Origin: RHLJ01 sp040222455
GTDB lineage: Bacteria; Bacteroidota; Rhodothermia; Balneolales; Balneolaceae
Length of the DNA: 64,000 bases
NCBI GenBank assembly: GCA_040222455.1
Contig: JAVKDD010000027.1
Span: 558,001 to 622,000 of the forward strand
Reading direction: 5' to 3'
The notes below the pieces were generated by a model. The model saw only the letters and a program-made list of their open reading frames with translations, did not search any database and was not told the DNA's origin. The translations under genes were made by a program, and so were the position numbers. Positions within the stretch are counted from its first letter, which is position 1; each line of letters starts with the position of its first letter. Positions 51,995 to 60,875 of this stretch are shown in pieces.

Positions 51995-54328
51995 ATGAAA
52001 TCAACACTTTCATTCATTCTATTATTAATACTTAGTTATCCAACTTACGCTCAGGAACTCATTCCTGAAATAAAAGGCGATAGTATTATTTATCATCTTA
52101 CTATAGACTATAAGACTGTGAACTTTACTGGAAAAGATGTACAAGCCATGACAATCAATAATGGCATACCCGGCCCCACACTTCGATTTAAAGAAGGTAA
52201 ACATGCGGTAATCAAAGTTACCAATAAAATGGATGTAGAAACCTCTGTACACTGGCATGGGCTGCTTCTACCAAATTATATGGATGGTGTTCCTTACCTC
52301 ACAACTCCACCAATACGACCTGGAAAAACGTTTGTTTATGATTTCCCTCTTATTCATTCCGGAACTTACTGGTATCATTCACACACAGGATTGCAAGAGC
52401 AACGAGGGATTTATGGAAGTATTATTATTGACCCGAAAAATCAACCACTTGAATATGACCATGATTTAGTATTGGTACTATCTGATTGGACAAATGACAA
52501 TCCTAATCGAATTCTTAAGAATTTAAAAAGGCATAATGAATGGTTTGGAGTTGAAATTGGGAATGCACCATCACTCCTTCAATCCATAAAAAGTAATTCT
52601 CTAAAGTCTCAGTTTAAACTTTGGAGAATGAAAATGCCAGGCATGCATATTTCAGATATTCCCTATGATGCTTTCCTAATAAATGGTAAAGAAGAACAAA
52701 CCTATGATCAATTTAAAGCTGGCGAGAAAATCAGAATAAGAGTGATTAATGCAGGAGCTTCTTCTTATTTCTGGATTAATTTAGCCGGACAACACTTAAA
52801 CATGGTTTCAGCTGATGGTATTGATATTGAACCTGTTCACGCACCTAAAGTGCTCATAGGACTAGCAGAAACATACGATTTCATCATGGAAGTAAGGAAT
52901 AATGAAAGTTTAGAATTTCAAGCTACTCCACAAGATGTCACTGGTTCAGCTTCCGTATTTATTGGAGCAGGCAAAAAAGTGTACGCTTCTGATATTCCAA
53001 AACCAGATTATCAGGAACTTGGACGAAAAATGGCAACCATGCATGGTAATAGTGACCACGATATGTCACTTGATGCTGAAGAAGTAGGAATTTTGACCAA
53101 AATAGATCATTCTTCAATGAAAACTGAAGAGGTAGAAATGGATCATTCAATGATGGATCACAGTGCTATGAATCACAATGAAGGAATGAAATCAGAACAG
53201 CAGGAAATAAACCATGAAAACCATCTGATGGATATAACTGATGAGTCAAATGAAACGATGAATAATCACTCCATGCATTCCGTGAATAACGATCCTACTG
53301 CACCTATGTCGATGTGGAATACAGGATACAGTAATTCGATATTGAAGTCTAAACAGAAAACGTCCATTCATTCCGGAGATTCTCTTAGAAGCCTTACTTT
53401 TAATCTAACTGGAAATATGTGGCGGTATACCTGGAGTATTAATGGAAAAGCACTTTCAGCAACTGATAAGATTAAAATTAAGAAAGGTGAAGTAGTCAGA
53501 ATCACTTTAAATAATACTACAATGATGCATCACCCCATGCATTTACATGGTCATTTTTTTAGGATTTTAAATGGTCAGGGAGAATATGCGCCACTAAAAC
53601 ATACTGTAGATGTTCCTCCGATGAGTAGAATCACAATCGAATTTAAAGCAAATGAAGAAAAAGACTGGTTCTTTCATTGTCATTTACTATATCATATGAA
53701 AACAGGAATGGCGAGAGTTATTAGTTATGAAGGAAGTGAAAGAGATCCAAGATTAACTCCATACCCATATGCAATGATTAATAAAATGGATCAACAATGG
53801 TTTACATGGGGGACATTGTTAGGTGCAAGCCAATTTGGAAGCTTTTCTTTAGTTCACTCAAATACTGATAATCAGATTAATTTGAGGGCTGAATATGGCT
53901 GGAATCAAAATTACGAATTCACAGCCGATTATGAGCGTTTCACTGGAGAATACTTCAGGGTGTATAGTGGAATAAAATCTGAAAATGAGGAAAAAGATGT
54001 GTTTAAAGATCATGAGCTGGTTGGACGTGCTGGAATTAGATATTTGCTATGGTATATTTTGGATACTGATATAAATATCGATCATAAACTTCGACCAGAA
54101 ATAAGACTTAATTCGCACATTCCTTTAACGCAGAGATTAATATTAAACGGTCATTTAGAATGGAAAACGAACTTTGGAATAATTGAAGAACTAAACTCAG
54201 GTGAATATTTTGATCAGGAATTTGTATACACCGCTGGTCTTGAATATTTACTTAGTAAAAACTTTTCTGGTGTAGCTGTATACGATAATAGATTTGGTAT
54301 TGGAGGAGGATTAAGTTTAAGATTTTAA
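51995..54328 (+). CDS. Multicopper oxidase fused to a C-terminal outer-membrane barrel (CopA/CopB-like)
   Basis: 777 residues. After a signal peptide (FILLLILSYPTYAQ) three cupredoxin domains carry the copper ligands: HWHGLLLP (86-93), WYHSH (126-130), HHPMHLHGH (512-520) and the T1 site HCHLLYH with Met572 (561-572). Between domains 2 and 3 lies a Met/His-rich insert (about 345-440, e.g. DHSMMDHSAMNHN), as in PcoA/CopA copper-resistance oxidases. The last 175 residues are strands typical of a barrel (FVYTAGLEYLLSKNFSGVAV to GGGLSLRF), resembling CopB. In Pseudomonas and E. coli CopA and CopB are separate proteins. It probably oxidises Cu(I) at the outer membrane. Confidence 0.85.
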   Translation: MKSTLSFILLLILSYPTYAQELIPEIKGDSIIYHLTIDYKTVNFTGKDVQAMTINNGIPGPTLRFKEGKHAVIKVTNKMDVETSVHWHGLLLPNYMDGVPYLTTPPIRPGKTFVYDFPLIHSGTYWYHSHTGLQEQRGIYGSIIIDPKNQPLEYDHDLVLVLSDWTNDNPNRILKNLKRHNEWFGVEIGNAPSLLQSIKSNSLKSQFKLWRMKMPGMHISDIPYDAFLINGKEEQTYDQFKAGEKIRIRVINAGASSYFWINLAGQHLNMVSADGIDIEPVHAPKVLIGLAETYDFIMEVRNNESLEFQATPQDVTGSASVFIGAGKKVYASDIPKPDYQELGRKMATMHGNSDHDMSLDAEEVGILTKIDHSSMKTEEVEMDHSMMDHSAMNHNEGMKSEQQEINHENHLMDITDESNETMNNHSMHSVNNDPTAPMSMWNTGYSNSILKSKQKTSIHSGDSLRSLTFNLTGNMWRYTWSINGKALSATDKIKIKKGEVVRITLNNTTMMHHPMHLHGHFFRILNGQGEYAPLKHTVDVPPMSRITIEFKANEEKDWFFHCHLLYHMKTGMARVISYEGSERDPRLTPYPYAMINKMDQQWFTWGTLLGASQFGSFSLVHSNTDNQINLRAEYGWNQNYEFTADYERFTGEYFRVYSGIKSENEEKDVFKDHELVGRAGIRYLLWYILDTDINIDHKLRPEIRLNSHIPLTQRLILNGHLEWKTNFGIIEELNSGEYFDQEFVYTAGLEYLLSKNFSGVAVYDNRFGIGGGLSLRF

Positions 54329-54385
54329 AAATTAAACTTGTAATAACATTTATGCATTATTCATAAAACTTGATTACAATCATAA

Positions 54386-54487
54386 ATGACAACGAAACAA
54401 AAAGTTCTGAGATTAATTGCTGTTTGCATTCTATGTACAGTAATTATTACCGGAGCGGTTCTGTTGGTTCAATATTTCACAACCTAA
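54386..54487 (+). CDS. Small single-helix membrane peptide
   Basis: 33 codons from the ATG at 54386 to a TAA at 54485-54487. It reads a basic start (MTTKQKVLRL) and one membrane helix (IAVCILCTVIITGAVLLVQY). It is 57 bases after the multicopper oxidase and 10 before the DUF2892 gene, in line with both, so it is probably translated in the same transcript. It could be a small accessory of the pump or oxidase. No known family. Confidence 0.4.
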   Translation: MTTKQKVLRLIAVCILCTVIITGAVLLVQYFTT

Positions 54488-54497
54488 TTATACTACT

Positions 54498-54710
54498 ATG
54501 AAAAAGAACATGGGCACTGCCGATCGAATAATAAGACTAGTTGTCGTGCTAATTATTGCAACTTTATACTTTACGGGTACAATATCAGGAACACTAGCAA
54601 TTGTGCTCGGAGTATTAGCAGTTGTATTTGCACTAACAAGCCTGGTAAGTACTTGCCCTCTGTATATGCCTTTTGGGTTGAGTACGTGTAAGACTGAAGC
54701 TACTGAGTAA
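54498..54710 (+). CDS. DUF2892 (YgaP-like transmembrane) protein
   Basis: 70 residues with two helices (IRLVVVLIIATLYFTGTISG and ALTSLVSTCPLYMPFGLSTC) and the family start KNMGTADRIIRL. DUF2892 members are stand-alone copies of the membrane domain of YgaP rhodanese and are common in metal and redox loci. The end has two Cys (STCPLYMPFGLSTC) typical of the family. Last gene of the copper set. Confidence 0.85.
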   Translation: MKKNMGTADRIIRLVVVLIIATLYFTGTISGTLAIVLGVLAVVFALTSLVSTCPLYMPFGLSTCKTEATE

Positions 54711-54724
54711 CAAAGTGCTATTAC

Positions 54725-54811
54725 GTCATTCCTGCGCAGGCTGGAATCTAGATCGTTAAAAAGATTCCAACCTTTAATCAAACTCTGGATCCCTTCCTCT
54801 GAAGGGATGAC
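54725..54811. repeat. Dispersed palindromic repeat after the copper locus
   Basis: The segment starts GTCATTCCTGCGCAGGCTGG and ends GAAGGGATGAC. Inner pairs are GGAATC (54743-54748) with GATTCC (54763-54768) and CCCTTC with GAAGGG around CTCT. The form GTCATTCC...GGAATC...GATTCC...GGATGAC is typical of dispersed intergenic palindromes in many bacteria. It fills most of the gap between two convergent genes and could also end transcription. Confidence 0.65.
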
Positions 54812-54833
54812 AACAGTTTTTAGGTTACAAGAC

Positions 54834-55493
54834 TTACAACTTACGAATTATGTTCACTCCATCACGAACGGGTAGAAGCACTTGCTCTACCCTTTCATCT
54901 TCGGCAACTTGTTTATTAAAGGCTGCTATAGCCATTGCTTTTTGATCCTCTGGCTTTAAAACCGTTCCATCCCAAAGTACATTATCTGCAACAATTAGAC
55001 CACCAGGTTTAAGCATATCCAGAATCTTAGTGAAGTAAAATTGATAACTAAGCTTGTCACCATCCAGATAAACCAGATCAAATTCACCTACCAACTCATT
55101 TATAGTAATTTGAGCATTCCCACAAATCATTTTAATTTTATTACCAACTTCAGAAGTATCAAAATGATTTTGTGCTAAAGATTGATATCTCAGGTTCATT
55201 TCAAGAGTAATAATTTCTCCATTTATTGGTAATGCTTCGGCCATCATAATAGCTGAATAACCTGTAAATGTTCCAATTTCCAGAATTCTTTGGGCTCCTG
55301 AAATTTTGATAAGTATTTTCAGAAGTTGCCCTACTACTCTGCCACTTATCATATCGATATATTGCAATTCTTGATCGCTGGAATTAATAAGATTAAGTAT
55401 CTCTTTCGATTCAGGCGAAGTGTGGTCTTCTGAATATTTTTCTATTTTTGGGTCGGTTATAGGAACGTTAGGATTCCCTCGGTGCTTCTTCAT
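54834..55493 (-). CDS. SAM-dependent O-methyltransferase (class I, family 3)
   Basis: 219 residues. The SAM-binding sequence is RILEIGTFTGYSAIMMAEAL, then EIITLEMNLRYQSLAQNHF and the metal-binding Asp in DLVYLDGDKLSYQFYF with ADNVLWDGTVL, matching catechol-O-methyltransferase-like bacterial enzymes (COG4122). Substrate unknown; a role in carotenoid or quinone methylation is conceivable but not shown. It is divergent from, and close to, the acyltransferase gene. Confidence 0.85.
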   Translation of the reverse strand: MKKHRGNPNVPITDPKIEKYSEDHTSPESKEILNLINSSDQELQYIDMISGRVVGQLLKILIKISGAQRILEIGTFTGYSAIMMAEALPINGEIITLEMNLRYQSLAQNHFDTSEVGNKIKMICGNAQITINELVGEFDLVYLDGDKLSYQFYFTKILDMLKPGGLIVADNVLWDGTVLKPEDQKAMAIAAFNKQVAEDERVEQVLLPVRDGVNIIRKL

Positions 55494-55541
55494 AATTGTA
55501 AGATACGACTACAACCCCTATCATCACTAAAAAAAGTATTC

Positions 55542-56186
55542 GTGGATTTCATCCCTGCAAAAGAATCTAAATTTATTCTCTGGTTTTTTGATTGGTACAC
55601 CCGTTTTCTAATCTGGTTAAGGTTTAAGACCGTACATATTGATCAGAAGTACATTCCTACAAAAAACTCCAAGACCGTTTATTTTATCAATCACAATTAT
55701 TGGTGGGATGGTTTACTTCCTCTTTATTTGAATAGAAAATTATTCAAACAAAAAGCTCGTGCTATAATGGAAGACAAGCAAATGCGCCAATACCTATTCT
55801 TTTCAAAGATTGGAGCTTTCTCCATTAATCTTGAAGATGCTAAATCATCCATAAAATCTCTTCGTTATGCAGTTGATTCCATGAAAAGAGAAAACTCTTG
55901 TTTGTTTATTTATCCAGAGGGAAAATTAACTGCTGTCTCAGATTCTAAGCCAACTTTTGAAAAAGGGTTAGCTTGGCTTTATCAAAAAATGGAAGACATA
56001 GATTTCGTCCCGATCGCATTCTATATCGACTATTCAAAAGGAAATAAACCAGATCTATATATTTCAATTGGGAAATGCTTAAATCACAATTTATTAACTG
56101 AGTATAATTCATTAACAAATTATTTCGAAGAAAGTGTACATCAACTATTGATGAATATTAGATCACAAATAACGCTAAACGATTAA
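55542..56186 (+). CDS. PlsC-type acyltransferase
   Basis: 214 residues from a GTG at 55542; a further upstream GTG at 55482 lies inside the divergent methyltransferase gene and is less likely. The acyltransferase motifs are VYFINHNYWWDGLLPLYL (family form N-H-x-x-x-x-D, catalytic His and Asp) and CLFIYPEGKLTAVSD. It lies near the CrtC-like and CrtQ-like genes, so it may acylate a carotenoid glycoside, as CruD does in green sulfur bacteria. That substrate is an inference; a plain lysophospholipid acyltransferase is the alternative. Confidence 0.75.
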   Translation: MDFIPAKESKFILWFFDWYTRFLIWLRFKTVHIDQKYIPTKNSKTVYFINHNYWWDGLLPLYLNRKLFKQKARAIMEDKQMRQYLFFSKIGAFSINLEDAKSSIKSLRYAVDSMKRENSCLFIYPEGKLTAVSDSKPTFEKGLAWLYQKMEDIDFVPIAFYIDYSKGNKPDLYISIGKCLNHNLLTEYNSLTNYFEESVHQLLMNIRSQITLND

Positions 56187-56191
56187 CACTC

Positions 56192-57256
56192 CTACCACGT
56201 CCATTCATACAGCATTTTCGATTTTTGAACCCAATGTGGATTTTGATACATAAAACGTAATCTCATACGAACCATCCACCTATATTTCTCATCATATATC
56301 TTTTCAGGTTTTATGTATTCAGTAAATCCAGTTGAAGCTTTTGTATATCCATCATGGATCATAACAGCATCACTCAAAAACCTTTGATAAAAAGGTCCAT
56401 TATCGATTCGATCTCTCTGTTGTATACTTACTTTTGAGTTTTTTGAACGAAGTTCAATTTTTCGTGCAGTTTGCAATCCGAATCCACTTTTTTGAAAATA
56501 TTCTAACTCTATTTGATCAAATCTCTCGATAATCTCACTTCCATCTTTCGAAATAAGCCAAGCTTCGTATTGTTCAGAATTATCCAATCCATTCATTATA
56601 TAATAAATGAGGGTTGATTCTTTAAAATGAAATCGTCCCCAGTACCAATCTCTAAAACTGTCTTTCATTGGCTCATAACCCGTATTATGATCGTGATATC
56701 CCGTTCCAGTAAAATTTATACTCTGTTCATTTTTTTTTCCATTCAGATTTATTGTCCCATACACTTGAGATTGAGGCTGTATTAAATTCCAAAAATGTAT
56801 CTCTCCCATCGATTTATAATCAATCAAGTTATTGGAAATTATACTAGAATTGAATTTAAGCTTAGCATTAATAGAATGACCTGATGCAAGTGTTTGAGCT
56901 AATAAAAGTTCATATTCTACGACTTCATCATTCACTGTTCGTTTAAAAATATTACTTCCAATTGAAACTGAATGGTCCTCTGCATCCCAATTAAACTTAT
57001 CTTCTTCGTATTCTAAAAAGCTATAAAATTCTGGCTTACCCTTTTTGTAGACTGAAATACTTATGCCAGGAAATTGATTCGGATACCCATTTTCAGCTAC
57101 TATATATTTTGGAGAAAAAGGATTTCCATGATAAAATATGATAACTATTCCCCACTGTTTATCCGAACTTAAAGCATCAAAATACCACCATTCATAGCCA
57201 TTGGAAGGTTTTTTAATATCAATTTGTTCATCAGAAAGTTTAGTTGAAATGTTCAT
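56192..57256 (-). CDS. CrtC-like carotenoid 1,2-hydratase
   Basis: 354 residues without a membrane helix. The hydroxyneurosporene synthase (CrtC) signature is clear: GYEWWYFDALSSDK near the start, GTGYHDHNTGYEPM in the middle, and DWYWGRFHFKESTLIYYIMN, matching family positions W-W-Y-F-D-A, G-Y-H-D-H-N-x-G and W-x-W-G-R. Such enzymes add water to the terminal double bond of acyclic carotenoid ends. It is convergent with the acyltransferase gene (5-base gap) and divergent from the glycosyltransferase gene (61 bases). Confidence 0.82.
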   Translation of the reverse strand: MNISTKLSDEQIDIKKPSNGYEWWYFDALSSDKQWGIVIIFYHGNPFSPKYIVAENGYPNQFPGISISVYKKGKPEFYSFLEYEEDKFNWDAEDHSVSIGSNIFKRTVNDEVVEYELLLAQTLASGHSINAKLKFNSSIISNNLIDYKSMGEIHFWNLIQPQSQVYGTINLNGKKNEQSINFTGTGYHDHNTGYEPMKDSFRDWYWGRFHFKESTLIYYIMNGLDNSEQYEAWLISKDGSEIIERFDQIELEYFQKSGFGLQTARKIELRSKNSKVSIQQRDRIDNGPFYQRFLSDAVMIHDGYTKASTGFTEYIKPEKIYDEKYRWMVRMRLRFMYQNPHWVQKSKMLYEWTW

Positions 57257-57317
57257 GCCTAAATAAACGGTTAGTTATTGTGTCCGTCAACCTCTGGTTT
57301 ACTACCTTTCGTTCATT

Positions 57318-58469
57318 ATGATCTATATCCTCTATTTTGCTTTATTTTATTTAATCGGCACTTCTGCCGTATTAATTAGGAATTTGTTTGAGTTAAAAGC
57401 TCTTAAGGATATACCAAATAAAAAAGCTTCTTCAACTCCACTTGTAAGTATTTGTATTCCGGCAAGAAATGAAGAAGAAGTTATCGAACGATGTATTACT
57501 AGTGTATTAAAACAAAATTATACCCAGTTTGAAGTTTTAGTCTTAGACGATAATTCTACTGATAAAACTTCAGAGATACTTTCCAAAATTGCTGGAATCG
57601 TAGCCAATTTAACGCACATTAAAGGTGCTTCTAAGCCTATCGATTGGTTAGGGAAGCCTTGGGCTTGCCATCAGCTTTCTGAAGTCTCTAATGGTGAAAT
57701 ATTGGTTTTTATTGATGCAGATGTTTGGCTTGAACCTGACGCAATATCTAATACTGTTTCGGCACTTGAGGCAAAAGATGCGATTACAGTTTGGCCTCAA
57801 CAAAAAATGGAAGGCTTCTGGGAAAATATGATTATCCCGCTTGTATATTTTGCATTGTATACTTTGCTTCCAGCAAAATATGTGGAACGTCCACCAAGAT
57901 GGATGCCAAAATCTCTTCAACGTGTCTTTAATTCGAAGTTTGTAGCCGCTTGTGGACAGTTTTTTGCATTTACTAGCTTTGCTTATCGTAAAATAGACGG
58001 TCACCACAGCGTAAAAAATCAGGTTGTGGAAGATATAGTTCTTGCAAAAAATATTAAATCGAATGAATTGTCCTTACAAATGCTACACGGAGTTGATTCG
58101 GTTTTTTGCAGAATGTATACCTCTCATTCAGAAATTTGGAGTGGCTTTAAAAAGAACTTTTTAACTGGCTTTGGTAATTTATTTGCATTTATTTTTATGG
58201 GAGTGTTACATTTTTTAGTATTCCTAGTACCTATATATTCTCTCCTAATCGGTATTCTGAAAAGTGATCTATTTTTAATTTCACTCTCAGTAGGAGTCAT
58301 TACATTAATATTTATACAAAGATTTATTCTTTCATATCTATTTAAATGGAACTTTGGGTATGTGTTCTTACATCCTTTATCAGTTTTGTGGTTCCAGATT
58401 CTTGCTATTATTTCTGTTTTTAATATGTTATTTGGAATTAAGACAAGTTGGAAAGGTCGAGAGGTTTAA
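57318..58469 (+). CDS. CrtQ/CruC-like carotenoid glycosyltransferase (GT2)
   Basis: 383 residues. A single N-terminal helix (YILYFALFYLIGTSAVLI) is followed by a GT2 domain with VSICIPARNEEEVIERCITSVL, VLVLDDNSTDKTSEIL, WLGKPWACHQL and LVFIDADVWLEPDAI (the D-x-D site), then FVAACGQFFAFTSFAYRKIDG and three C-terminal helices. This order matches the carotenoid glycosyltransferases CrtQ and CruC. Together with the hydratase and acyltransferase beside it, it suggests an acylated, glycosylated, hydroxylated carotenoid of the salinixanthin kind. It reads away from the hydratase gene. Confidence 0.8.
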   Translation: MIYILYFALFYLIGTSAVLIRNLFELKALKDIPNKKASSTPLVSICIPARNEEEVIERCITSVLKQNYTQFEVLVLDDNSTDKTSEILSKIAGIVANLTHIKGASKPIDWLGKPWACHQLSEVSNGEILVFIDADVWLEPDAISNTVSALEAKDAITVWPQQKMEGFWENMIIPLVYFALYTLLPAKYVERPPRWMPKSLQRVFNSKFVAACGQFFAFTSFAYRKIDGHHSVKNQVVEDIVLAKNIKSNELSLQMLHGVDSVFCRMYTSHSEIWSGFKKNFLTGFGNLFAFIFMGVLHFLVFLVPIYSLLIGILKSDLFLISLSVGVITLIFIQRFILSYLFKWNFGYVFLHPLSVLWFQILAIISVFNMLFGIKTSWKGREV

Positions 58470-58531
58470 AATCTTTTAAAATTGGCCGATCATAGTTTCA
58501 TTTTGTTGTTCAGTTAAACATATTGAGTCTA

Positions 58532-59449
58532 ATGAAAATATTGATCGAGAAATATCTGAAATACCTTCAGGTCGAACGTAATTCCTCCCCTCACACCGTT
58601 ATTTCATATAGAAATGATTTAAACTCTTTTCTCGTATTTTGTTCAACACATTTAGAAATTCCTGAAGAAAATGTTGATGTTAAATCAATTACGAGACTTA
58701 CCATTCGACTTTGGTTGGGGGAACTTTCAGAAGAAGGATTAGCAAAAAGTTCTATTGCTCGTAAAGTTGCTGCCTTGAGATCTTTTTTTAAATATGCATT
58801 TAAACGTGGATATCTTTCAAAAAATCCAGCGCATCTTCTCATTGTTCCAAAAAAAGATAAAAATCTACCGAAAACGGCTACAAAAGAAGATCTGGTAAGA
58901 ATGCTTGAGAATGTAAACACAGATAATACTCGTGGACTTCAGGATCGTGCAATTTTAGAAGTATTTTATGGAACAGGAATTCGAGTAAGTGAGTTAGTAG
59001 GATTAAATCTAACAGATCTTGATTTAAGATCTGGGCAAATTAATGTTACAGGAAAAGGAAATAAGGAACGGATTGTACCATTAGGAAAACCTGCTCAAGA
59101 TGTTTTGAATAAATTCGTAAAAAAAAGAGTTGAGTTATATGGCTCCAGAACTGATTCAGATGCTCGTAAAGCACTTTTTTTAGGGGCAAATGGCCAAAGA
59201 GCATATGTAAGAGCAATACGCTATATGGTTGAAAAATATTTAAGTAAAGAAAGTGAAGTTACTCAAAAAAGTCCGCATGTCTTGCGCCATAGTTTTGCAA
59301 CGCATATGTTGAACAATGGAGCTGATATCAGATTAATAAAAGAATTTTTAGGGCATGCTAATTTAGCAGCCACCCAGGTTTATACGCATACCAGTGTCGA
59401 AAGACTAAAAAGCGTATACGAACAAGCACATCCGAGAGCAAAAACATAA
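58532..59449 (+). CDS. XerC/XerD-type tyrosine recombinase
   Basis: 305 residues from the ATG at 58532 (a TTG at 58523 is also open). The core-binding domain is YLKYLQVERNSSPHTVISYRNDL. The catalytic residues are Arg in GTGIRVSELVGL, Lys in the beta hairpin VTGKGNKER, the pair HVLRHSFATHML, His in GHANLAATQVY and the Tyr in VYTHTS. Its length and motif set fit the chromosome-dimer resolvases XerC/XerD. No transposon or integron is nearby, so it is housekeeping. It is followed 15 bases later by hpf. Confidence 0.92.
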   Translation: MKILIEKYLKYLQVERNSSPHTVISYRNDLNSFLVFCSTHLEIPEENVDVKSITRLTIRLWLGELSEEGLAKSSIARKVAALRSFFKYAFKRGYLSKNPAHLLIVPKKDKNLPKTATKEDLVRMLENVNTDNTRGLQDRAILEVFYGTGIRVSELVGLNLTDLDLRSGQINVTGKGNKERIVPLGKPAQDVLNKFVKKRVELYGSRTDSDARKALFLGANGQRAYVRAIRYMVEKYLSKESEVTQKSPHVLRHSFATHMLNNGADIRLIKEFLGHANLAATQVYTHTSVERLKSVYEQAHPRAKT

Positions 59450-59464
59450 AAAAAGGAATAATTT

Positions 59465-59764
59465 ATGAATATCAGATTTACAGCACGCCATTTTGATGCA
59501 AGCACTAGTCTTAAAAACTACAGCGAAGATGCTGTGACCAAACTAGAGCAATTTTATGATCGAATCGTAAGTTGCAGTATTGTTTTGGAGCCCTCAGCTG
59601 ATAATGAAAACCCTCAAAAGGCTGAATTAATAGTTCAAGTGCCTAACAAGGTATTAAAAGCGACAGAAAAAGCTCCTAAATATGAGCAAGCAGTGTTAGC
59701 TGCCGTTGATAATTTATCTCGCCAGTTAAAGAGATATAAAGAAAAGAAATTTATAACGCACTAA
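59465..59764 (+). CDS. hpf: Short ribosome hibernation promoting factor
   Basis: 99 residues, the short (HPF/YfiA) form without the C-terminal extension of the long kind. It has MNIRFTARHFDASTSLKNYSE-type N-terminal strand (split as NIRFTARHFDAS and SLKNYSEDAV) and KAPKYEQAVLAAVDNLSRQL with a basic end (KRYKEKKFITH). AAAGGAA lies 9 bases upstream of the ATG. It binds the 30S subunit in stationary phase. The adjacent hprK starts 4 bases later, so they are co-transcribed. Confidence 0.9.
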   Translation: MNIRFTARHFDASTSLKNYSEDAVTKLEQFYDRIVSCSIVLEPSADNENPQKAELIVQVPNKVLKATEKAPKYEQAVLAAVDNLSRQLKRYKEKKFITH

Positions 59765-59768
59765 TACA

Positions 59769-60800
59769 ATGCCGTTTACTCCGCAACCTGCCATACCTAT
59801 AAAAGATAAAATATCTGTCAGCTATCTTGTAGAACGATTGCAAGAACGAGTTCATATAAACTTAGTTGCTTGCGCTGCAGGTGATTGCGGAGATCATCGT
59901 TATGTTAAAGAAGCTGATTTAACCCGTCCCGGCTTAGCGTTAGCTGGATATATCGAACTGTTTACTTATCAACGTATTCAGGTAATTGGAAATACCGAAA
60001 GTCAGTTTTTAGAAAACATCTCAAAAGATGAACAGATAAAAGCTTTTAAAAATCTTACTGAATTTCAAATACCAGTAATTTTTTTAACCGACGGAAATGT
60101 ATTACCTGACTACTTACTTGAGTTAGCAGAAGAAGTTGGAATTCCAATTTACTCCACTCCTTTTGAGACAACACGGTTCATGTATTTACTCAGGGATTTC
60201 TTAGACGACCAATTTGCCTTACAAACTATGGTTCATGGCGCAATGGTTGATGTTTATGGTATTGGTATACTTATTGTTGGGAAATCTGGTATCGGAAAAA
60301 GTGAAGTTGCCTTAGATTTAGTTGAACGCGGTCATCGTTTAGTAGCTGATGACGTAGTGATGCTTACTAAGAAAAGTAGCGTACTTATGGCTTCTGCCAC
60401 TCAAATGAGTAAACATTTTATGGAAATCAGAGGTCTTGGTATTATTGATGTAATGTCGATGTTTGGTATTCGATCTATTCGATACCAAAAGCGATTGGAA
60501 GTGGTGATGGAGCTCACCCTTTGGGATGATACTGCAGATGTAAACCGTACGGGTCTTGATCATGATACACTTGAAATTTTAGATATTGAAATACCTTATA
60601 TCAAACTCCCAATCACTCCTGGAAAAAACATAACTGTAATTGCAGAAGTAATTGCTATGAATCACCTTTTAAAGCATTATGGATATGATCCTGCAGTTGA
60701 ATTTCAAGCACGAATTCAGTCAAGTATTGCAGAGAAAACCAGAGGCATTGACTCTGGACTTCAGCGTGCAATCGAATATTTTGAAGGAGATATGGAGTAA
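59769..60800 (+). CDS. hprK: HPr kinase/phosphorylase
   Basis: 343 residues. The Walker A motif is GKSGIGKSE (171-179), preceded by the family His (TMVHGAMV, His156), with VADDVVMLTKKS and the HprK signature GIIDVMSMFGIRSIR plus ELTLWDD. The N-terminal half (1-130) is the Rossmann-like dimerisation domain. The enzyme phosphorylates a Ser of HPr and reverses it, sensing sugar state; in FCB bacteria its target pathway is less clear. It is in an operon with hpf. Confidence 0.9.
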   Translation: MPFTPQPAIPIKDKISVSYLVERLQERVHINLVACAAGDCGDHRYVKEADLTRPGLALAGYIELFTYQRIQVIGNTESQFLENISKDEQIKAFKNLTEFQIPVIFLTDGNVLPDYLLELAEEVGIPIYSTPFETTRFMYLLRDFLDDQFALQTMVHGAMVDVYGIGILIVGKSGIGKSEVALDLVERGHRLVADDVVMLTKKSSVLMASATQMSKHFMEIRGLGIIDVMSMFGIRSIRYQKRLEVVMELTLWDDTADVNRTGLDHDTLEILDIEIPYIKLPITPGKNITVIAEVIAMNHLLKHYGYDPAVEFQARIQSSIAEKTRGIDSGLQRAIEYFEGDME

Positions 60801-60875
60801 CATTAGAGTTTTTAGTGACTCTTTGAAGAACACCTTGGAGTTATTAACTTTACCCTGCTCAAAAATAACTAACCA

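Noticed and set aside
58532..59449. Tyrosine recombinase as a sign of a mobile element
   Set aside because: Motifs and neighbours (hpf, hprK) fit the housekeeping XerC/XerD; no attachment sites or cargo were seen.
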